The notes under the pieces were generated by a model, which saw only the letters and a list, made by a program, of their open reading frames with translations, searched no databases and was not told the DNA's origin. Shown here in pieces: positions 31,608 through 41,112 of a stretch of DNA of 64,000 bases. This stretch comes from an uncultured Oscillospiraceae bacterium (lineage in GTDB: Bacteria > Bacillota > Clostridia > Oscillospirales > Oscillospiraceae). The position numbers and the translations under genes were made by a program. The stretch's first letter is position 1. Every line of letters starts with the position of its first letter. The stretch is from contig CAJUPW010000001.1 of the NCBI GenBank assembly GCA_910588635.1, positions 102,395 through 166,394 of the forward strand. The letters are read 5' to 3'.

Positions 31608-32408
31608 TCAGGGCTGCTTGCCGATGTAGGCCAGAATGCCGCCGTCCACATATAAAATGTGTCCGTTGACAAAGTCGGAGGCGCCGGAGGCCAGAAACAC
31701 CGCCGGGCCCATCAGGTCCTCCGGGTCCCCCCAGCGGCCCGCCGGGGTCTTGGAGACGATAAACTGGTCGAAGGGGTGGCGGCTGCCGTCGGCCTGACGC
31801 TCCCGGAGAGGGGCGGTCTGGGGCGTGGCGATGTAGCCCGGGCCGATGCCGTTGCACTGGATGTTGGCCCCGCCATACTCAGAGCAGATATTCCGGGTAA
31901 GCATCTTCAGCCCGCCCTTGGCGGCGGCGTAGGCGGAGACGGTCTCCCGGCCCAGCTCGCTCATCATGGAGCAGATGTTGATGATCTTGCCTTGGCCCTT
32001 CTGGATCATACCGGGGATTACCGCCTTGGCGCAGATGAAGGGGCCCACCAGGTCGATGTCCACCACCTGCCGGAAGTCCTCCGCGCTCATCTCCGTCATG
32101 GGGATGCGCTTGATGACGCCGGCGTTGTTCACCAGGATATCCACGCCCCCCAGGTCGGCCTCAATTTTGGAGATCAGCTCCTTCACCTGGGCCTCGTCGG
32201 TGACGTCGGCGATGTAGCCCCGGGCGTCGATGCCCTGGGCTTTATAGTCGGCCAGGGCCTTGTCCAGGTTGGACTGGGAGCGGCAGTTAAAGGCGATCTT
32301 CGCACCCGCCCCGGCCAGGGCCTGGGCAATGGCGAATCCGATGCCGTAGGCGCCGCCGGTGACCAGGGCGGTCTTTCCCTCCAGGGAGAACAGCTTCCGC
32401 ATATCCAT
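31608..32408 (-). CDS. kduD: 2-keto-3-deoxygluconate / gluconate-type short-chain dehydrogenase (KduD)
   Basis: The 266-residue SDR protein has TGGAYGIG (nucleotide site), NNAG, and the catalytic S-x12-YAAAK (SAYAAAKGGL). In the Kdu pathway it reduces 2,5-diketo-3-deoxygluconate to 2-keto-3-deoxygluconate. Related gluconate 5-dehydrogenases look alike, but the adjacent kduI and kdgF-like genes favour KduD. GGAG lies 8 bases before the ATG. It is the last gene of the minus-strand hexuronate operon. Confidence 0.88.
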   Translation of the reverse strand: MDMRKLFSLEGKTALVTGGAYGIGFAIAQALAGAGAKIAFNCRSQSNLDKALADYKAQGIDARGYIADVTDEAQVKELISKIEADLGGVDILVNNAGVIKRIPMTEMSAEDFRQVVDIDLVGPFICAKAVIPGMIQKGQGKIINICSMMSELGRETVSAYAAAKGGLKMLTRNICSEYGGANIQCNGIGPGYIATPQTAPLRERQADGSRHPFDQFIVSKTPAGRWGDPEDLMGPAVFLASGASDFVNGHILYVDGGILAYIGKQP

Positions 32409-32457
32409 TTGATTGACTCCTTTCAAAAAAGGGCCGCTCTGGGCGGCCCTCCGGCGT

Positions 32458-33300
32458 TTATTTCAGCTCGGTGGTGGGGATGATGTCCATGTCGTCAAAG
32501 GCCTGGTTCTCCCCGCCCATGGCCCAGATAAAGGCGTAGCTGGCGGTGCCCGCCCCGGCGTGGATGGACCAGGAGGGGGAGATCACGGCCTGCTCGCTGC
32601 GCATGACGATGTGCCTTGTCTCCTGGCCCTGGCCCATCATGTGGAACACCACCTGGTCCTCCGGCACCTCGAAGTACATATAGACCTCCATCCGCCGCTC
32701 GTGGGTGTGGGCGGGCATGGTGTTCCACACGCTGCCCTCCTCCAGCACGGTCATGCCCATGGACAGCTGGCAGGTTTTCAGCACGTCGGGGTGGATGAAC
32801 TGGTTGATGACCCGCTTGTTGGAGGTGGCGGCGTCTCCCAGGGGCTTTTTGGCGGCGTCGGCGATCTTCAGCAGCTTGGTCTCATAGCTGCGGTGGGCGG
32901 GGGCGGACACCATGTAGAACTTGGCGGGCTTGCTCCCATCCTTGCTGGCGAACAGGACCTCCTTCACCCCCATGGTGATGTAGAGGCAGTCCTTATAGCC
33001 CAGCTCGTAGACGGTCCCGTCCACGGTGGCAGTACCCTCGCCGCCGATGTTGAACATGCCGATCTCCCGGCGCTCCAGGAAGTACCGGGTGCCGAAGTTG
33101 GCCCACACGTCGATGCCCTTGTCGATGGAGACAGACTCCTTTACGGGCATACAGCCCAGGGTGACCATCCGGTCCACGTGGCTGTAGACGGCGACCACCT
33201 GGTCGGGCCGGTACAGGTCCTCAATCAAAAATTCCTCCCGCAGCTCCTGGGTGGTGTAACGCTTTACGTCCCTGGGATGGGCGGAATAGCGGATATCCAT
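32458..33300 (-). CDS. kduI: 5-keto-4-deoxyuronate isomerase
   Basis: The 280-residue cupin-fold isomerase converts 5-keto-4-deoxyuronate to 2,5-diketo-3-deoxygluconate. Family blocks include YSHVDRMVTLGCMPV, the C-terminal MPAHTHERRMEVYMYFEVP with metal-ligand histidines and SWSIHAGAGTASY. It starts 11 bases after the cupin gene stop and is followed by kduD. Confidence 0.95.
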   Translation of the reverse strand: MDIRYSAHPRDVKRYTTQELREEFLIEDLYRPDQVVAVYSHVDRMVTLGCMPVKESVSIDKGIDVWANFGTRYFLERREIGMFNIGGEGTATVDGTVYELGYKDCLYITMGVKEVLFASKDGSKPAKFYMVSAPAHRSYETKLLKIADAAKKPLGDAATSNKRVINQFIHPDVLKTCQLSMGMTVLEEGSVWNTMPAHTHERRMEVYMYFEVPEDQVVFHMMGQGQETRHIVMRSEQAVISPSWSIHAGAGTASYAFIWAMGGENQAFDDMDIIPTTELK

Positions 33301-33311
33301 AGCTTAACCTC

Positions 33312-33665
33312 CTATTGATGTTCCGGGAGGAAATCCTCCCGCATGGGGTTGAAAATGTCCAGCAGCACACCCGCCTCCAGGCAGGTGCAGCCGTGGGGCA
33401 CGCCGTTCTTTTTCAGAAGGGTGTCTCCCACCGCCACCTGGCGCTCCTCCCCGTCGATGGTGAAGGAAAACCGGCCGCTGACCACATAGGTAATCTGGGT
33501 GTGGGGGTGGCTGTGGAGGGCGCCCACCGCGCCCGTCTCGAAGGTGTTCTCCACGCACATCAGCGCGTCGGTGTAGGCCAACACCCGGCGGGTGACCCCC
33601 TCGCCCCCGCTCTGGGGGAGGGTATCCCCGTGGGGCACCCAGCGGGCGTCTTTTTCGGTAAACAT
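33312..33665 (-). CDS. Cupin protein, KdgF-like
   Basis: The 117-residue single-domain cupin has metal-ligand motif LHSHPHTQITYVVSG (H-x-H ... ) and the C-terminal H in GVPHGCTCLEAGVLLDIFNPMREDFL. The length and tail match KdgF, which linearises unsaturated uronates to the KduI substrate. Its place directly before kduI supports this; other small cupins are possible. Confidence 0.75.
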   Translation of the reverse strand: MFTEKDARWVPHGDTLPQSGGEGVTRRVLAYTDALMCVENTFETGAVGALHSHPHTQITYVVSGRFSFTIDGEERQVAVGDTLLKKNGVPHGCTCLEAGVLLDIFNPMREDFLPEHQ

Positions 33666-33730
33666 AGCGATTGCCTCCTACAAAGGGGCGGGGACGCAGA
33701 CATCCGATGCCTCCGCGCCCCTGCCTTTTT

Positions 33731-34405
33731 TCATTTAAAATACTGAGGATAGGCCGCCCGAATGTCGGCCGCGTCGATCTTATAGCGGCTGAGATGAATC
33801 TCCATCAGCTCCCGTGCCGCCCTCGGGTCCTTCCGGCCGATGGCCTGGAGGATGTCCTCGTGGTCCTGCACAATCTTGGTGTTCTTCACCGTGGACAGCG
33901 CCATGCTGCGCACCCGGTCGAAGTGGATGGAGATGTTCTGCATCAGGGCAAATATCTGGGACTTTCTGGCGATTTCAAACAGGATGCCGTGGAACTGGTT
34001 GTCCAGAGTCATCAGCTCGTTGGTGTAGTAGTTGTCCAGATAGAAATTCTGCAGCCGGACATTGGCGCTCAGCCGCTCCAGGTCCACCGGCTGGGCCATC
34101 TCGCAGTCCAGCTCCACCACCGCGCACTCCAGCAGGCTGCGCATGAAGCGGGATTCCTCCACCAGCTCGTAGTCAATCAGCGGGACCGTGCTCTTTTTCT
34201 GGGGGTGAATCTCGATGATCCGCACCCTGGACAGCTCGATGAGCGCCTCCCGCACCGGCGTGCGGGACAGGCCCATCTCAGCGGCCAGCTCGTTTTCGCT
34301 GATCTGGCTGCCTGGAGCCAGCTCCAGATTGACGATATTCTCCTTGATATTCCGCAGGGCGTAGTCCCGGCCGGTCTCACGGGGAAGACGTTCCAACAGT
34401 TTCAT
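33731..34405 (-). CDS. GntR-family regulator with FCD domain (hexuronate regulon)
   Basis: The 224-residue protein has a winged helix at about residues 15-75 (ISENELAAEMGLSRTPVREAL) and an all-helical FCD ligand domain with the likely metal-site residues D and H in LDNQFHGILFE, and H in VQDHEDIL and MEIHLSRY. ExuR/UxuR belong to the same group. It sits between uxuB and kdgF with its own promoter. An ACTAGTATAC half of the palindrome lies upstream of that promoter. The ligand is probably a uronate or KDG-type intermediate (inference). Confidence 0.88.
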   Translation of the reverse strand: MKLLERLPRETGRDYALRNIKENIVNLELAPGSQISENELAAEMGLSRTPVREALIELSRVRIIEIHPQKKSTVPLIDYELVEESRFMRSLLECAVVELDCEMAQPVDLERLSANVRLQNFYLDNYYTNELMTLDNQFHGILFEIARKSQIFALMQNISIHFDRVRSMALSTVKNTKIVQDHEDILQAIGRKDPRAARELMEIHLSRYKIDAADIRAAYPQYFK

Positions 34406-34425
34406 AGCGTCGCCTCCATATACAG

Positions 34426-34474
34426 TACCAGCATACAGGAATATCCCTCACCCGTCAAGAAGTTGTATACTAGT
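34426..34474 (-). promoter_or_regulatory. gntR promoter with ACTAGTATAC operator
   Basis: Minus-strand TTGACG, 17 bases, TATGCT (about 34426-34454) follow the operator-like ACTAGTATACAAC (34462-34474), which overlaps the uxuB stop codon. The first ten bases match the 14-bp palindrome found at dctP. Confidence 0.6.
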
Positions 34475-36089
34475 TTTTCAGATATTTTGTCAAAGTCTGT
34501 CGAACCGCGCCCGGTCCGGCCAGCTCCTCCCGGAGCATCCCGCCCACCTTGGCCGCCACGCCGGCCTGGCACAGGTCCACGCCGAAGAGGGCGGTGTTGG
34601 ACAGGATGGGGGCCAGAAGCGCGTCGGAGGCGGATTCCGGCTGTCCCAGCTTCACCCCGGCCAGCTGCTCCTGAAGGGTGGACAGCATGGGGTCGGCGCT
34701 GCACTCCATGGCCTGGCCCTTGTCGTCCACCGCCAGCAGGTAGCGAAGCCACCCGGCGATGGCCAGAGGGATATAGGTCAGGGAAGCGGGGTCCAGGTCC
34801 TCACGGGCGATATAGCTCTTGACGGTCTCGCCGAAGCGGATGGCCACCTTCTGGCTGGTGTCTGTGGCGATGCGCTGGGGGGTGTCGGGCATGAAGGGGT
34901 TGGGCAGGCGCTTGTCGATGACCTCGTGGATAAAATCCATGGGGCTTAGAATCTTGGGGTCCACCACCACAGGGATGCCCTCCACATAGCCGATCTTCTC
35001 CACCAGAGCCTTGAGCTGGGGGTCCTTCATCTCGGCGGCAATGGAGTCGTAGCCCAGCAGGCAGCCATAGACCGCCAGAGCGGTGTGCAGCGGATTGAGG
35101 CAGGTGGTCACCTTCATCTTCTCGGTGTTGTTCACCGTATCCCGGTCGGTCATATACACCCCGGCCTTCTCCAGCGGAGGCCGGCCGTTGGGGAAGCGGT
35201 CCTCCACCACCAGATACTGGGGCTGCTCGGCGTTGACGAAGGGGGCGATAAAGGTGTTCTTGGAGGTGATGATGGGGGCCATATCCTCCACACCGGCGGC
35301 GGCCAGCGCCTCCTCCACCACCTTGGCGGGGCGGGGGGTGATCTTGTCGATCATGGACCAGGGGAAGGACACCTTCTCCTCATCCCGCACCCAGGCGGCA
35401 AACTCGGCGGAGACATGGCCCTTCTCCAGCCACTTGTCCACCACGGTCATCACGCTTCCGCGCAGCTTCTCCCCGTTGTGGGAGCAGTTGTCCATGCTGA
35501 CGATGGCGATGGGGGTCCCGCCGGCGTTGAACCGCTCCAGCAGCAGGGCGGCGGTCATGCTCATGGCGTGGGAGCACCTGGCCGGGCCGTTGTCGAAATC
35601 GGCCTGGACAAAGGGGAAGAACTCCCCCTGGATGTTCTTCAGGGCGTAGCCCTTCTCGGTGATGGTGTAGCTCACCATCTGGAGGGAGGGGCTGCGGAAT
35701 ACGGCCTTTAGCTTCTCCATGTCCTCGGGGAAGGCGTTCCCCGCCCGGAGCCCGCAGGCGATGGAGGCCACCACGTCCTTCTCCAGCGAGCCGTCGGGCA
35801 GCAGAGAGACCATCAGGGTCATGTTGTCGAAGGGGGTGTAGATTTTGTCGATGATGTCATAGTCAAAGGTGTCGGCGGCGATGATGCCGCTCTTGACCAG
35901 CCCCTGGTCCAGCAGCCGGTGCTGGAGCCGGGCGATGAAGCCCCGGAAGATGTTGCCCGCGCCGAAGTGGACCCAGATGGGATTCCGCTCCGTCTCGGCC
36001 CGCATGGCCTTCCAGTCGAACTTGGGCAGAGCGGCCCCCGCCTGTTCCCAGGCGGCAACGTCCTGAATGCCTTGATACGATAATTTCAT
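34470..36089 (-). CDS. uxuB: Fructuronate reductase / mannonate oxidoreductase (mannitol dehydrogenase family)
   Basis: The 539-residue protein has the long-chain mannitol-dehydrogenase fold: VHFGAGNIFRGFIARLQ near the N terminus, IVSMDNCSHNGEKLRG, and the catalytic K-x5-N-x2-H pattern in KMKVTTCLNPLHTALAVYG. UxuB reduces fructuronate to mannonate with NADH. The chosen ATG gives MKLSYQGIQDV, 5 bases after the uxuA stop. Paired with uxuA it makes the fructuronate branch. Confidence 0.93.
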   Translation of the reverse strand: MKLSYQGIQDVAAWEQAGAALPKFDWKAMRAETERNPIWVHFGAGNIFRGFIARLQHRLLDQGLVKSGIIAADTFDYDIIDKIYTPFDNMTLMVSLLPDGSLEKDVVASIACGLRAGNAFPEDMEKLKAVFRSPSLQMVSYTITEKGYALKNIQGEFFPFVQADFDNGPARCSHAMSMTAALLLERFNAGGTPIAIVSMDNCSHNGEKLRGSVMTVVDKWLEKGHVSAEFAAWVRDEEKVSFPWSMIDKITPRPAKVVEEALAAAGVEDMAPIITSKNTFIAPFVNAEQPQYLVVEDRFPNGRPPLEKAGVYMTDRDTVNNTEKMKVTTCLNPLHTALAVYGCLLGYDSIAAEMKDPQLKALVEKIGYVEGIPVVVDPKILSPMDFIHEVIDKRLPNPFMPDTPQRIATDTSQKVAIRFGETVKSYIAREDLDPASLTYIPLAIAGWLRYLLAVDDKGQAMECSADPMLSTLQEQLAGVKLGQPESASDALLAPILSNTALFGVDLCQAGVAAKVGGMLREELAGPGAVRQTLTKYLKN

Positions 36090-36094
36090 GGTTT

Positions 36095-37183
36095 TCAACC
36101 CTTTCTGCTTTCCCGCTCCAGCATATCCCAGCAGCCCCACATATACATGATACCCAGGGCCCGGTCGTACAGGCCGTAGCCGGGGCGCACCGTGCCGGGC
36201 TCCTCACCCCACAGGTGCCGGCCGTGGTCGGGGCGGATATAGCCGTCGAAGCCGCAGTCGTGGTAGGCCCGCATGATCTCCAGAATGCCGGTGTCGCCGT
36301 CGCAGTCCCGGTGGCTGGCCTCAGAGAAGTCGCCGTTTGGCATGTGCTTCACGTTGCGGATGTGGGCGAAGGCGATGCGGCCGCAGCAGGAGCGGATGAT
36401 ATCGGGCACGTCGTTGGCCTTGTTGGCCCCCAGGGACCCGGAGCACAGGCACAGGCAGTTGTGCGGGTCGTCCACCATCTTCAGGAAGCGGTGGATGGAC
36501 TCCTTGTCCACCAGCAGGCGGGGAATGCCGAAGATGTCCCAGGGGGGGTCGTCCATGTGGATAGCCATTTTGATGCCTGTCTCCCGGCAGGTGGGCATGA
36601 GGGCCTCCAGGAAATATTTCAGATTCTCCCACAGCTTCTCCTTGGTGACGGGGGCGTACTTCTCAAACAGCTCGTCCAGCTTGGCCATCCGCTCCGGCTC
36701 CCAGCCTGGGAAGGTCATGTGGTACTTCTCGGTGAAGGACATGACATAGTCGGCCATGGCCTTGTAGTCCTGCTGAATCTTGTCCTTCTCGTAGTACAGG
36801 GCGGTGGAGCCGTCCCCCACGGGGTGGAACAGGTCGGTGCGGGTCCAGTCGAAGATGGGCATGAAGTTGTAGGTGACCACCTTCACCCCGAAGGGGGCCA
36901 GATTGCGCAGAGTCTGCTTGTAGTTTTCGATATACTGATCCCGGGTGGGCAGGCCGATCTTGATGTCATCGTGGACGTTGACGCTCTCCACCACGTCCAT
37001 GTTAAAGCCGTACTCGTCCAGCTGTGCCTTAACCTTCGCGATCTCCTCGGGCTGCCAGACCTCGCCGGGCATCTTGTCGTGGAGCGCCCAGACGATGCCC
37101 GTCACGCCGGGAATCTGCTTGATGTCGGACAGCTTGATCTGGTCGTTGCCCTCGCCGTACCAGCGGAATGTCATCTGCATCAT
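36095..37183 (-). CDS. uxuA: Mannonate dehydratase
   Basis: The 362-residue TIM-barrel dehydratase converts D-mannonate to 2-keto-3-deoxygluconate. It contains MTFRWYGEGNDQIKLSDI at the start, GIVWALHDKMPGEVW, MAIHMDDPPWDIFG and IRPDHGRHLW with metal-ligand residues. GGAGG lies 7 bases before the ATG; translation is probably coupled to uxuB downstream. Confidence 0.97.
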   Translation of the reverse strand: MMQMTFRWYGEGNDQIKLSDIKQIPGVTGIVWALHDKMPGEVWQPEEIAKVKAQLDEYGFNMDVVESVNVHDDIKIGLPTRDQYIENYKQTLRNLAPFGVKVVTYNFMPIFDWTRTDLFHPVGDGSTALYYEKDKIQQDYKAMADYVMSFTEKYHMTFPGWEPERMAKLDELFEKYAPVTKEKLWENLKYFLEALMPTCRETGIKMAIHMDDPPWDIFGIPRLLVDKESIHRFLKMVDDPHNCLCLCSGSLGANKANDVPDIIRSCCGRIAFAHIRNVKHMPNGDFSEASHRDCDGDTGILEIMRAYHDCGFDGYIRPDHGRHLWGEEPGTVRPGYGLYDRALGIMYMWGCWDMLERESRKG

Positions 37184-37194
37184 GTCAATTCCTC

Positions 37195-38523
37195 CTATTT
37201 CAAGAACAGCAGCGGAATAGTGGGATCATACCCGCACAGCTTGGGAATCGCCAGGCTGATGTCCGGGATAAAGGAGATCAGCAGCAGCGCGATAATCATG
37301 CAGGCGTAGAAGGGCAGCGTCGCTTTGACCACCTTCTCCATAGGCCGCTTGGCCACAGCGGAGCCGATGAACAGCACCGCGCCCACGGGGGGAGTGAGCA
37401 GGCCGATGCCGCAGTTGAGGACCACCATGATGCCGAACTGGATGGGGTCCAGTCCGCAGTACTGGGTGGCCACAGGCAGCAGGATGGGAGTGGCGATGAG
37501 GATGATGGGGGCCATATCCATAATCATGCCCAGCAGCAGCAGGATCACATTCAGCAGGAGGATCAGAATGATCCGGTTGTCGGTGAGGCCCACAATGGCC
37601 TTGGCGGCCAGGTCGGGCACGTGCAGCTTGGTCAGGCAGTCGCCGAACACGGCAGAGGTGGCGATGAGGATCATCACGATGGCCAGGGTGTTGACGCACT
37701 CGTCCAGCGCCCTCCACACGCCCTTCCAGTCCACGCCCTTATAGACAAAGACGGAGACCACCAGGGAATAGAGCACGGCGATGGCGGCGGATTCGGTGGC
37801 GGTGAAAGCGCCGCCCACGACGCCCACCACCACGACCACGATGGCCAGCAGGGCCCAGATGGACACGCTGAGCTGCTTGAGGAAGGTGCCGAAGCGGAAT
37901 TTTTCTCCCTTGGGGTAGTTGCGCTTAACCGAGATGATATAGGAGCCAACCATCAGGGCGATGGCCAGAATGGCGCCGGGCAGGTAGCCCGCCAGGAACA
38001 GGGAGCCCACTGAGATGCCGCCGGCGGTGGTGGCGAAGATGACCATGTTATGGCTGGGGGGCACCAGCAGGCCCTCGCAGGAGGAGGTGATGGTGACGGC
38101 GGTGGAGAAGTCGGCGTCGTAGCCCTGGTCCACCATCATGGGGATCATGATGGAACCGATGGAGGCGGTGTCGGCCGAGGCCGAGCCGGAGATGCCGCCG
38201 AAGAAGTAGGAGGCCACAATGTTCACCATGGCCAGACCGCCCCGCATCCAGCCTACGCAGGCGTTGGCCAGGGCAATCAGCTTATCCGAAATGCCGCCCT
38301 TGCCCATGAGCACGCCCATGGTGATAAAGAAGGGGACCGCCATCAGGGAGAAGGAGGAGATGCCCTTCACCATCAGGCGGCAGACGGCGTTGAGGCTGTT
38401 GCCCATGGTCAGCAGGCAGAACACAGAGCTCAGACCCACCGCGTAGGCAATGGGAAACCGCAGGAAGATCATCACCGCGAAGGAACCCAGCAGAACAGCG
38501 ATTGCGACAGCGTTTACATCCAT
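37195..38523 (-). CDS. dctM: TRAP transporter large permease (DctM)
   Basis: The 442-residue protein has the twelve membrane segments and conserved blocks of DctM: FPIAYAVGLSS, FSLMAVPFFITMGVLMGKGG, GGISGSASADTASIGSIMIP and the C-terminal GLLTPPVGAVLFIGSAVA. It forms the transport channel with DctQ and overlaps it by one base. Confidence 0.95.
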   Translation of the reverse strand: MDVNAVAIAVLLGSFAVMIFLRFPIAYAVGLSSVFCLLTMGNSLNAVCRLMVKGISSFSLMAVPFFITMGVLMGKGGISDKLIALANACVGWMRGGLAMVNIVASYFFGGISGSASADTASIGSIMIPMMVDQGYDADFSTAVTITSSCEGLLVPPSHNMVIFATTAGGISVGSLFLAGYLPGAILAIALMVGSYIISVKRNYPKGEKFRFGTFLKQLSVSIWALLAIVVVVVGVVGGAFTATESAAIAVLYSLVVSVFVYKGVDWKGVWRALDECVNTLAIVMILIATSAVFGDCLTKLHVPDLAAKAIVGLTDNRIILILLLNVILLLLGMIMDMAPIILIATPILLPVATQYCGLDPIQFGIMVVLNCGIGLLTPPVGAVLFIGSAVAKRPMEKVVKATLPFYACMIIALLLISFIPDISLAIPKLCGYDPTIPLLFLK

Positions 38524-39092
38524 TACTTCCGCACCTCCTCGTCCTCAATGAAAAAAGCCTTGATATGGCTGTAGACCGCCTCCAGCTCAAAGACAATCAT
38601 GGCCACGCCCGCCAGGGGCACCGGGAAATACATCCAGAACCGGCTCAGCCAGGGAATGGACTCATAAAAGCCCTTGCTGCCCAGGGTGGTGGTATACTTC
38701 CAGCCCTCTGTCACCATAATGAAGCCCAGCACCATCACGGCCACGTCGGCTATCACGTCCAGCACTTTGATTGCCTTTTTGGGCAGGTAGACGTCGAAGG
38801 CGGTCATGCGGATGTGGGCGGCGGTGCGGATGGCCAGGGCGGCGGACAGCACCGCCATATAGCTCATGCACGTCAGCACGATCTGCTCGGTCCAGGGCGG
38901 GTCCTTGATAATCAGCAGGAACTGGAGAAAATCATACTTGTGTCCCCACTCCTGGCAGTAGCGGCCCAGCACGGCGTAGCTGGTGATGGCGATGTCGGCA
39001 ATCAACAGCAGCTTGCACAAAATCAGGACGATCTTATACGTCACGTCGTAAGCCGGCCGGACCTTATCCAAAGTTGTAAAGATCTTCGGCAT
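38523..39092 (-). CDS. dctQ: TRAP transporter small permease (DctQ)
   Basis: The 189-residue protein has four membrane segments and the DctQ signature EQIVLTCMSYMAVLSAALAIRTAAHIR, near the middle. It works with DctM and DctP for hexuronate uptake (the substrate is inferred from the operon). Confidence 0.9.
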   Translation of the reverse strand: MPKIFTTLDKVRPAYDVTYKIVLILCKLLLIADIAITSYAVLGRYCQEWGHKYDFLQFLLIIKDPPWTEQIVLTCMSYMAVLSAALAIRTAAHIRMTAFDVYLPKKAIKVLDVIADVAVMVLGFIMVTEGWKYTTTLGSKGFYESIPWLSRFWMYFPVPLAGVAMIVFELEAVYSHIKAFFIEDEEVRK

Positions 39093-39131
39093 TGGATTCC
39101 CTCGCTTTCACAAAATTTTAACACAAAAAAT

Positions 39132-39167
39132 TGCGGGGGACACGGGACTGATCCCGCGTCCCCCGCA
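39132..39167 (-). terminator. Intercistronic terminator after dctP
   Basis: A 16-bp, G-U-containing stem (TGCGGGGGACGCGGGA / TCCCGTGTCCCCCGCA, minus strand) is followed by ATTTTTTG between dctP and dctQ. It should lower expression of the genes downstream of the binding protein. Confidence 0.8.
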
Positions 39168-39190
39168 TGACGGATGAATTGGACGATGGT

Positions 39191-40282
39191 TTACTTCATG
39201 CCCAGAATCTGCTGATACAGGTCGGCCTGCTTGTCAATGGCCTCCTTGATGGCGGGGGCGCTGGAGCAGGCCTCCTGCCAGGGGCCCTTGTCGGGCACGT
39301 CCACCACATTGCAGCCCTCGTCCTTCAGCTGCTGAAGGACCTCGTCCTCGGCGGACTGGGACAGGTTCTGGTTGAACTGCTGGACCTCCTTGCCGGCCTC
39401 CATGATGACGGCCTGCTGGGCGGGGGTCAGCTTGGCCCAGGCGGTGTCGGTGATGACGCACTGGATGGCGCCCAGGGTGTGGCCGTCCAGAATCAGGTTG
39501 TTGGCAACCTCGGGGAAGGCGTTGGACTTGTAGTTGGCGATGGGCTGCTCGGCGGCGGCGCACACGCCGGTGTTCAGAGCGGAGTACAGCTCACCGAAGG
39601 AGACCACCGTGGGGGAGCCGCCCAGGCTCTCCACCATGCCGTTCATGATGGGGTCGTTGGACACGCGGACCTTCAGGCCCTTCATGCTGTTGATGTCGGT
39701 GAGGGGCACGTTGGCAAAGAAGTGGCGGAAGCCCTCCTCGCCGTAGAAGATGCCCCGCAGAGGCAGGCCGATCTCCTGGGGCTCGTTGAGGAACTCGGCG
39801 GCCAGATCGCTGTTGGCGAAGTTCCACCAGTGGTCGCGGCTCTCAAAGGTGAAGGGCAGAGAGAGCAGCACGGACTTCTCAGCGCCGTAGCTGGTCAGAG
39901 CGAAGGCGGAGATACGGCTCATGTCGATGGAGTCGTCGCCGCCGATGATGGCGTCCAGAACGTCGTTCTCAGAGCCCAGCACGCCGCTGTCGCGCACGTC
40001 GATGGTGATGGAGCCGCCGGACTTCTCCTCCACCAGGCGCTTGAACTCGGAAGCGGTCTTGCCCACGATGGTGTCCAGGGGGTTGACCTCGGCATACACC
40101 AAGGTTACCTTGGGGTCGTTGGCGACATCGCCAACGTCGCCGCCGGCGACGGGGGTGGACTGGCCGGCGTTGGAGCCGGGGTTGTTGGCGGAGCCGTTGT
40201 TGCTGGGCTTCTCGCCGCCGCCGCATGCGGCCAGGCTGAGAAGCATCGCCGAAGCGAGCAGAGCAGATACAAGTTTCTTCAT
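39191..40282 (-). CDS. dctP: TRAP transporter solute-binding lipoprotein (DctP family)
   Basis: The 363-residue protein starts MKKLVSALLASAMLLSLAACGGG, with lipobox LAAC, then a serine/asparagine-rich spacer and a DctP domain. The binding-site arginine region is around LKVRVSNDPIMNGMVESLGG. It captures substrate outside the membrane. The gene context (uxuA, uxuB, kdu genes) points to glucuronate, galacturonate or a related uronate. AGGAGG lies 9 bases before the chosen ATG. Confidence 0.93.
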   Translation of the reverse strand: MKKLVSALLASAMLLSLAACGGGEKPSNNGSANNPGSNAGQSTPVAGGDVGDVANDPKVTLVYAEVNPLDTIVGKTASEFKRLVEEKSGGSITIDVRDSGVLGSENDVLDAIIGGDDSIDMSRISAFALTSYGAEKSVLLSLPFTFESRDHWWNFANSDLAAEFLNEPQEIGLPLRGIFYGEEGFRHFFANVPLTDINSMKGLKVRVSNDPIMNGMVESLGGSPTVVSFGELYSALNTGVCAAAEQPIANYKSNAFPEVANNLILDGHTLGAIQCVITDTAWAKLTPAQQAVIMEAGKEVQQFNQNLSQSAEDEVLQQLKDEGCNVVDVPDKGPWQEACSSAPAIKEAIDKQADLYQQILGMK

Positions 40283-40359
40283 TGATAAAATCCTCCTCAT
40301 GTTTCTTTAAAGATATGCTTGCTGAACGCGGGGATGGGACTTGCTCTTAACGCAAAAAT

Positions 40360-40401
40360 ACTTTACCACAGCAGGTTCGATTTGTCTACTAGTATACTAG
40401 T
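40360..40401 (-). promoter_or_regulatory. dctP operon promoter with ACTAGTATACTAGT operator
   Basis: Minus-strand TAGACA (40383-40388), 17 bases, TAAAGT (40360-40365). The perfect 14-bp palindrome ACTAGTATACTAGT (40388-40401) abuts the -35 hexamer. The same core is found at kdgA and gntR. Confidence 0.75.
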
Positions 40402-40529
40402 AAAAAATGAGCGCCCGTTTTTGTGTAATATAGCAAAAATGGCCCGACAGGCTTGTCAAAAGCCGCCGCATCTGTTAAAAAGGTATAAAGATATTTTGCC
40501 GGCTTGAAAATAAAAAGGAGGCTTCCTTT

Positions 40530-41054
40530 ATGAATTACACCGTTCAGGCCCGGATCACACCGGAGATTTTTCAGGAATTCGCCTGGTTCGACCTGCTCCG
40601 GCAGCAGAGGCGCTGGCGCGCGCCTCTCCTGTTTGCCGGTATCATGGCCGTCTTTGCCTGTATCTGCTTCCTGGCGGCCCCCCGGGTCCGGGGCGCCGCT
40701 TTGCTGGGCGGCGTGCTGCTGGGGGTGGGGATCGTCCTTCCTCTGGGGTGGCTGCTCTCCTTCTATCTCTCTCTCCGCGCGGAGGTAAAGAAGCGCAAGC
40801 TGGCCCAGGCTCCGGCGGCCTATACCCTCCGCCTCACCGATCGGGGCCTGGGGGTGTCCAACGGAACCGAGCAGGCCGACTTCCCCTGGTCCCAGCTCCA
40901 CCAGGTCTGCCGGCTGCACCGGTGCGTCTGTCTGTACACCGCCCCCCGCAAGGCCTTCCTCCTCCCCGCCGGGAGCGGAGAGGAGACGGACCGCCTCTGG
41001 CAGGCAATCTGTAAGCAGGCGCCTGGAGAAAAGGTGCGGGATTACAGCCGCTGA
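40530..41054 (+). CDS. YcxB-like membrane protein
   Basis: The 174-residue protein has two adjacent membrane segments at about residues 31-80 (PLLFAGIMAVFACICFLAA and ALLGGVLLGVGIVLPLGWLL) and a C-terminal cytoplasmic domain with WSQLHQVCRLHRCVCLYT, the YcxB-like pattern. AAAGGAGG lies 9 bases before the ATG. The function is unknown; it sits between the divergent uronate operons. Confidence 0.7.
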   Translation: MNYTVQARITPEIFQEFAWFDLLRQQRRWRAPLLFAGIMAVFACICFLAAPRVRGAALLGGVLLGVGIVLPLGWLLSFYLSLRAEVKKRKLAQAPAAYTLRLTDRGLGVSNGTEQADFPWSQLHQVCRLHRCVCLYTAPRKAFLLPAGSGEETDRLWQAICKQAPGEKVRDYSR

Positions 41055-41112
41055 TCCAACGCTTTTTATAATTTGCACAAAAAATTACTTTGAATTTTTG
41101 CGCTTTCTCCAA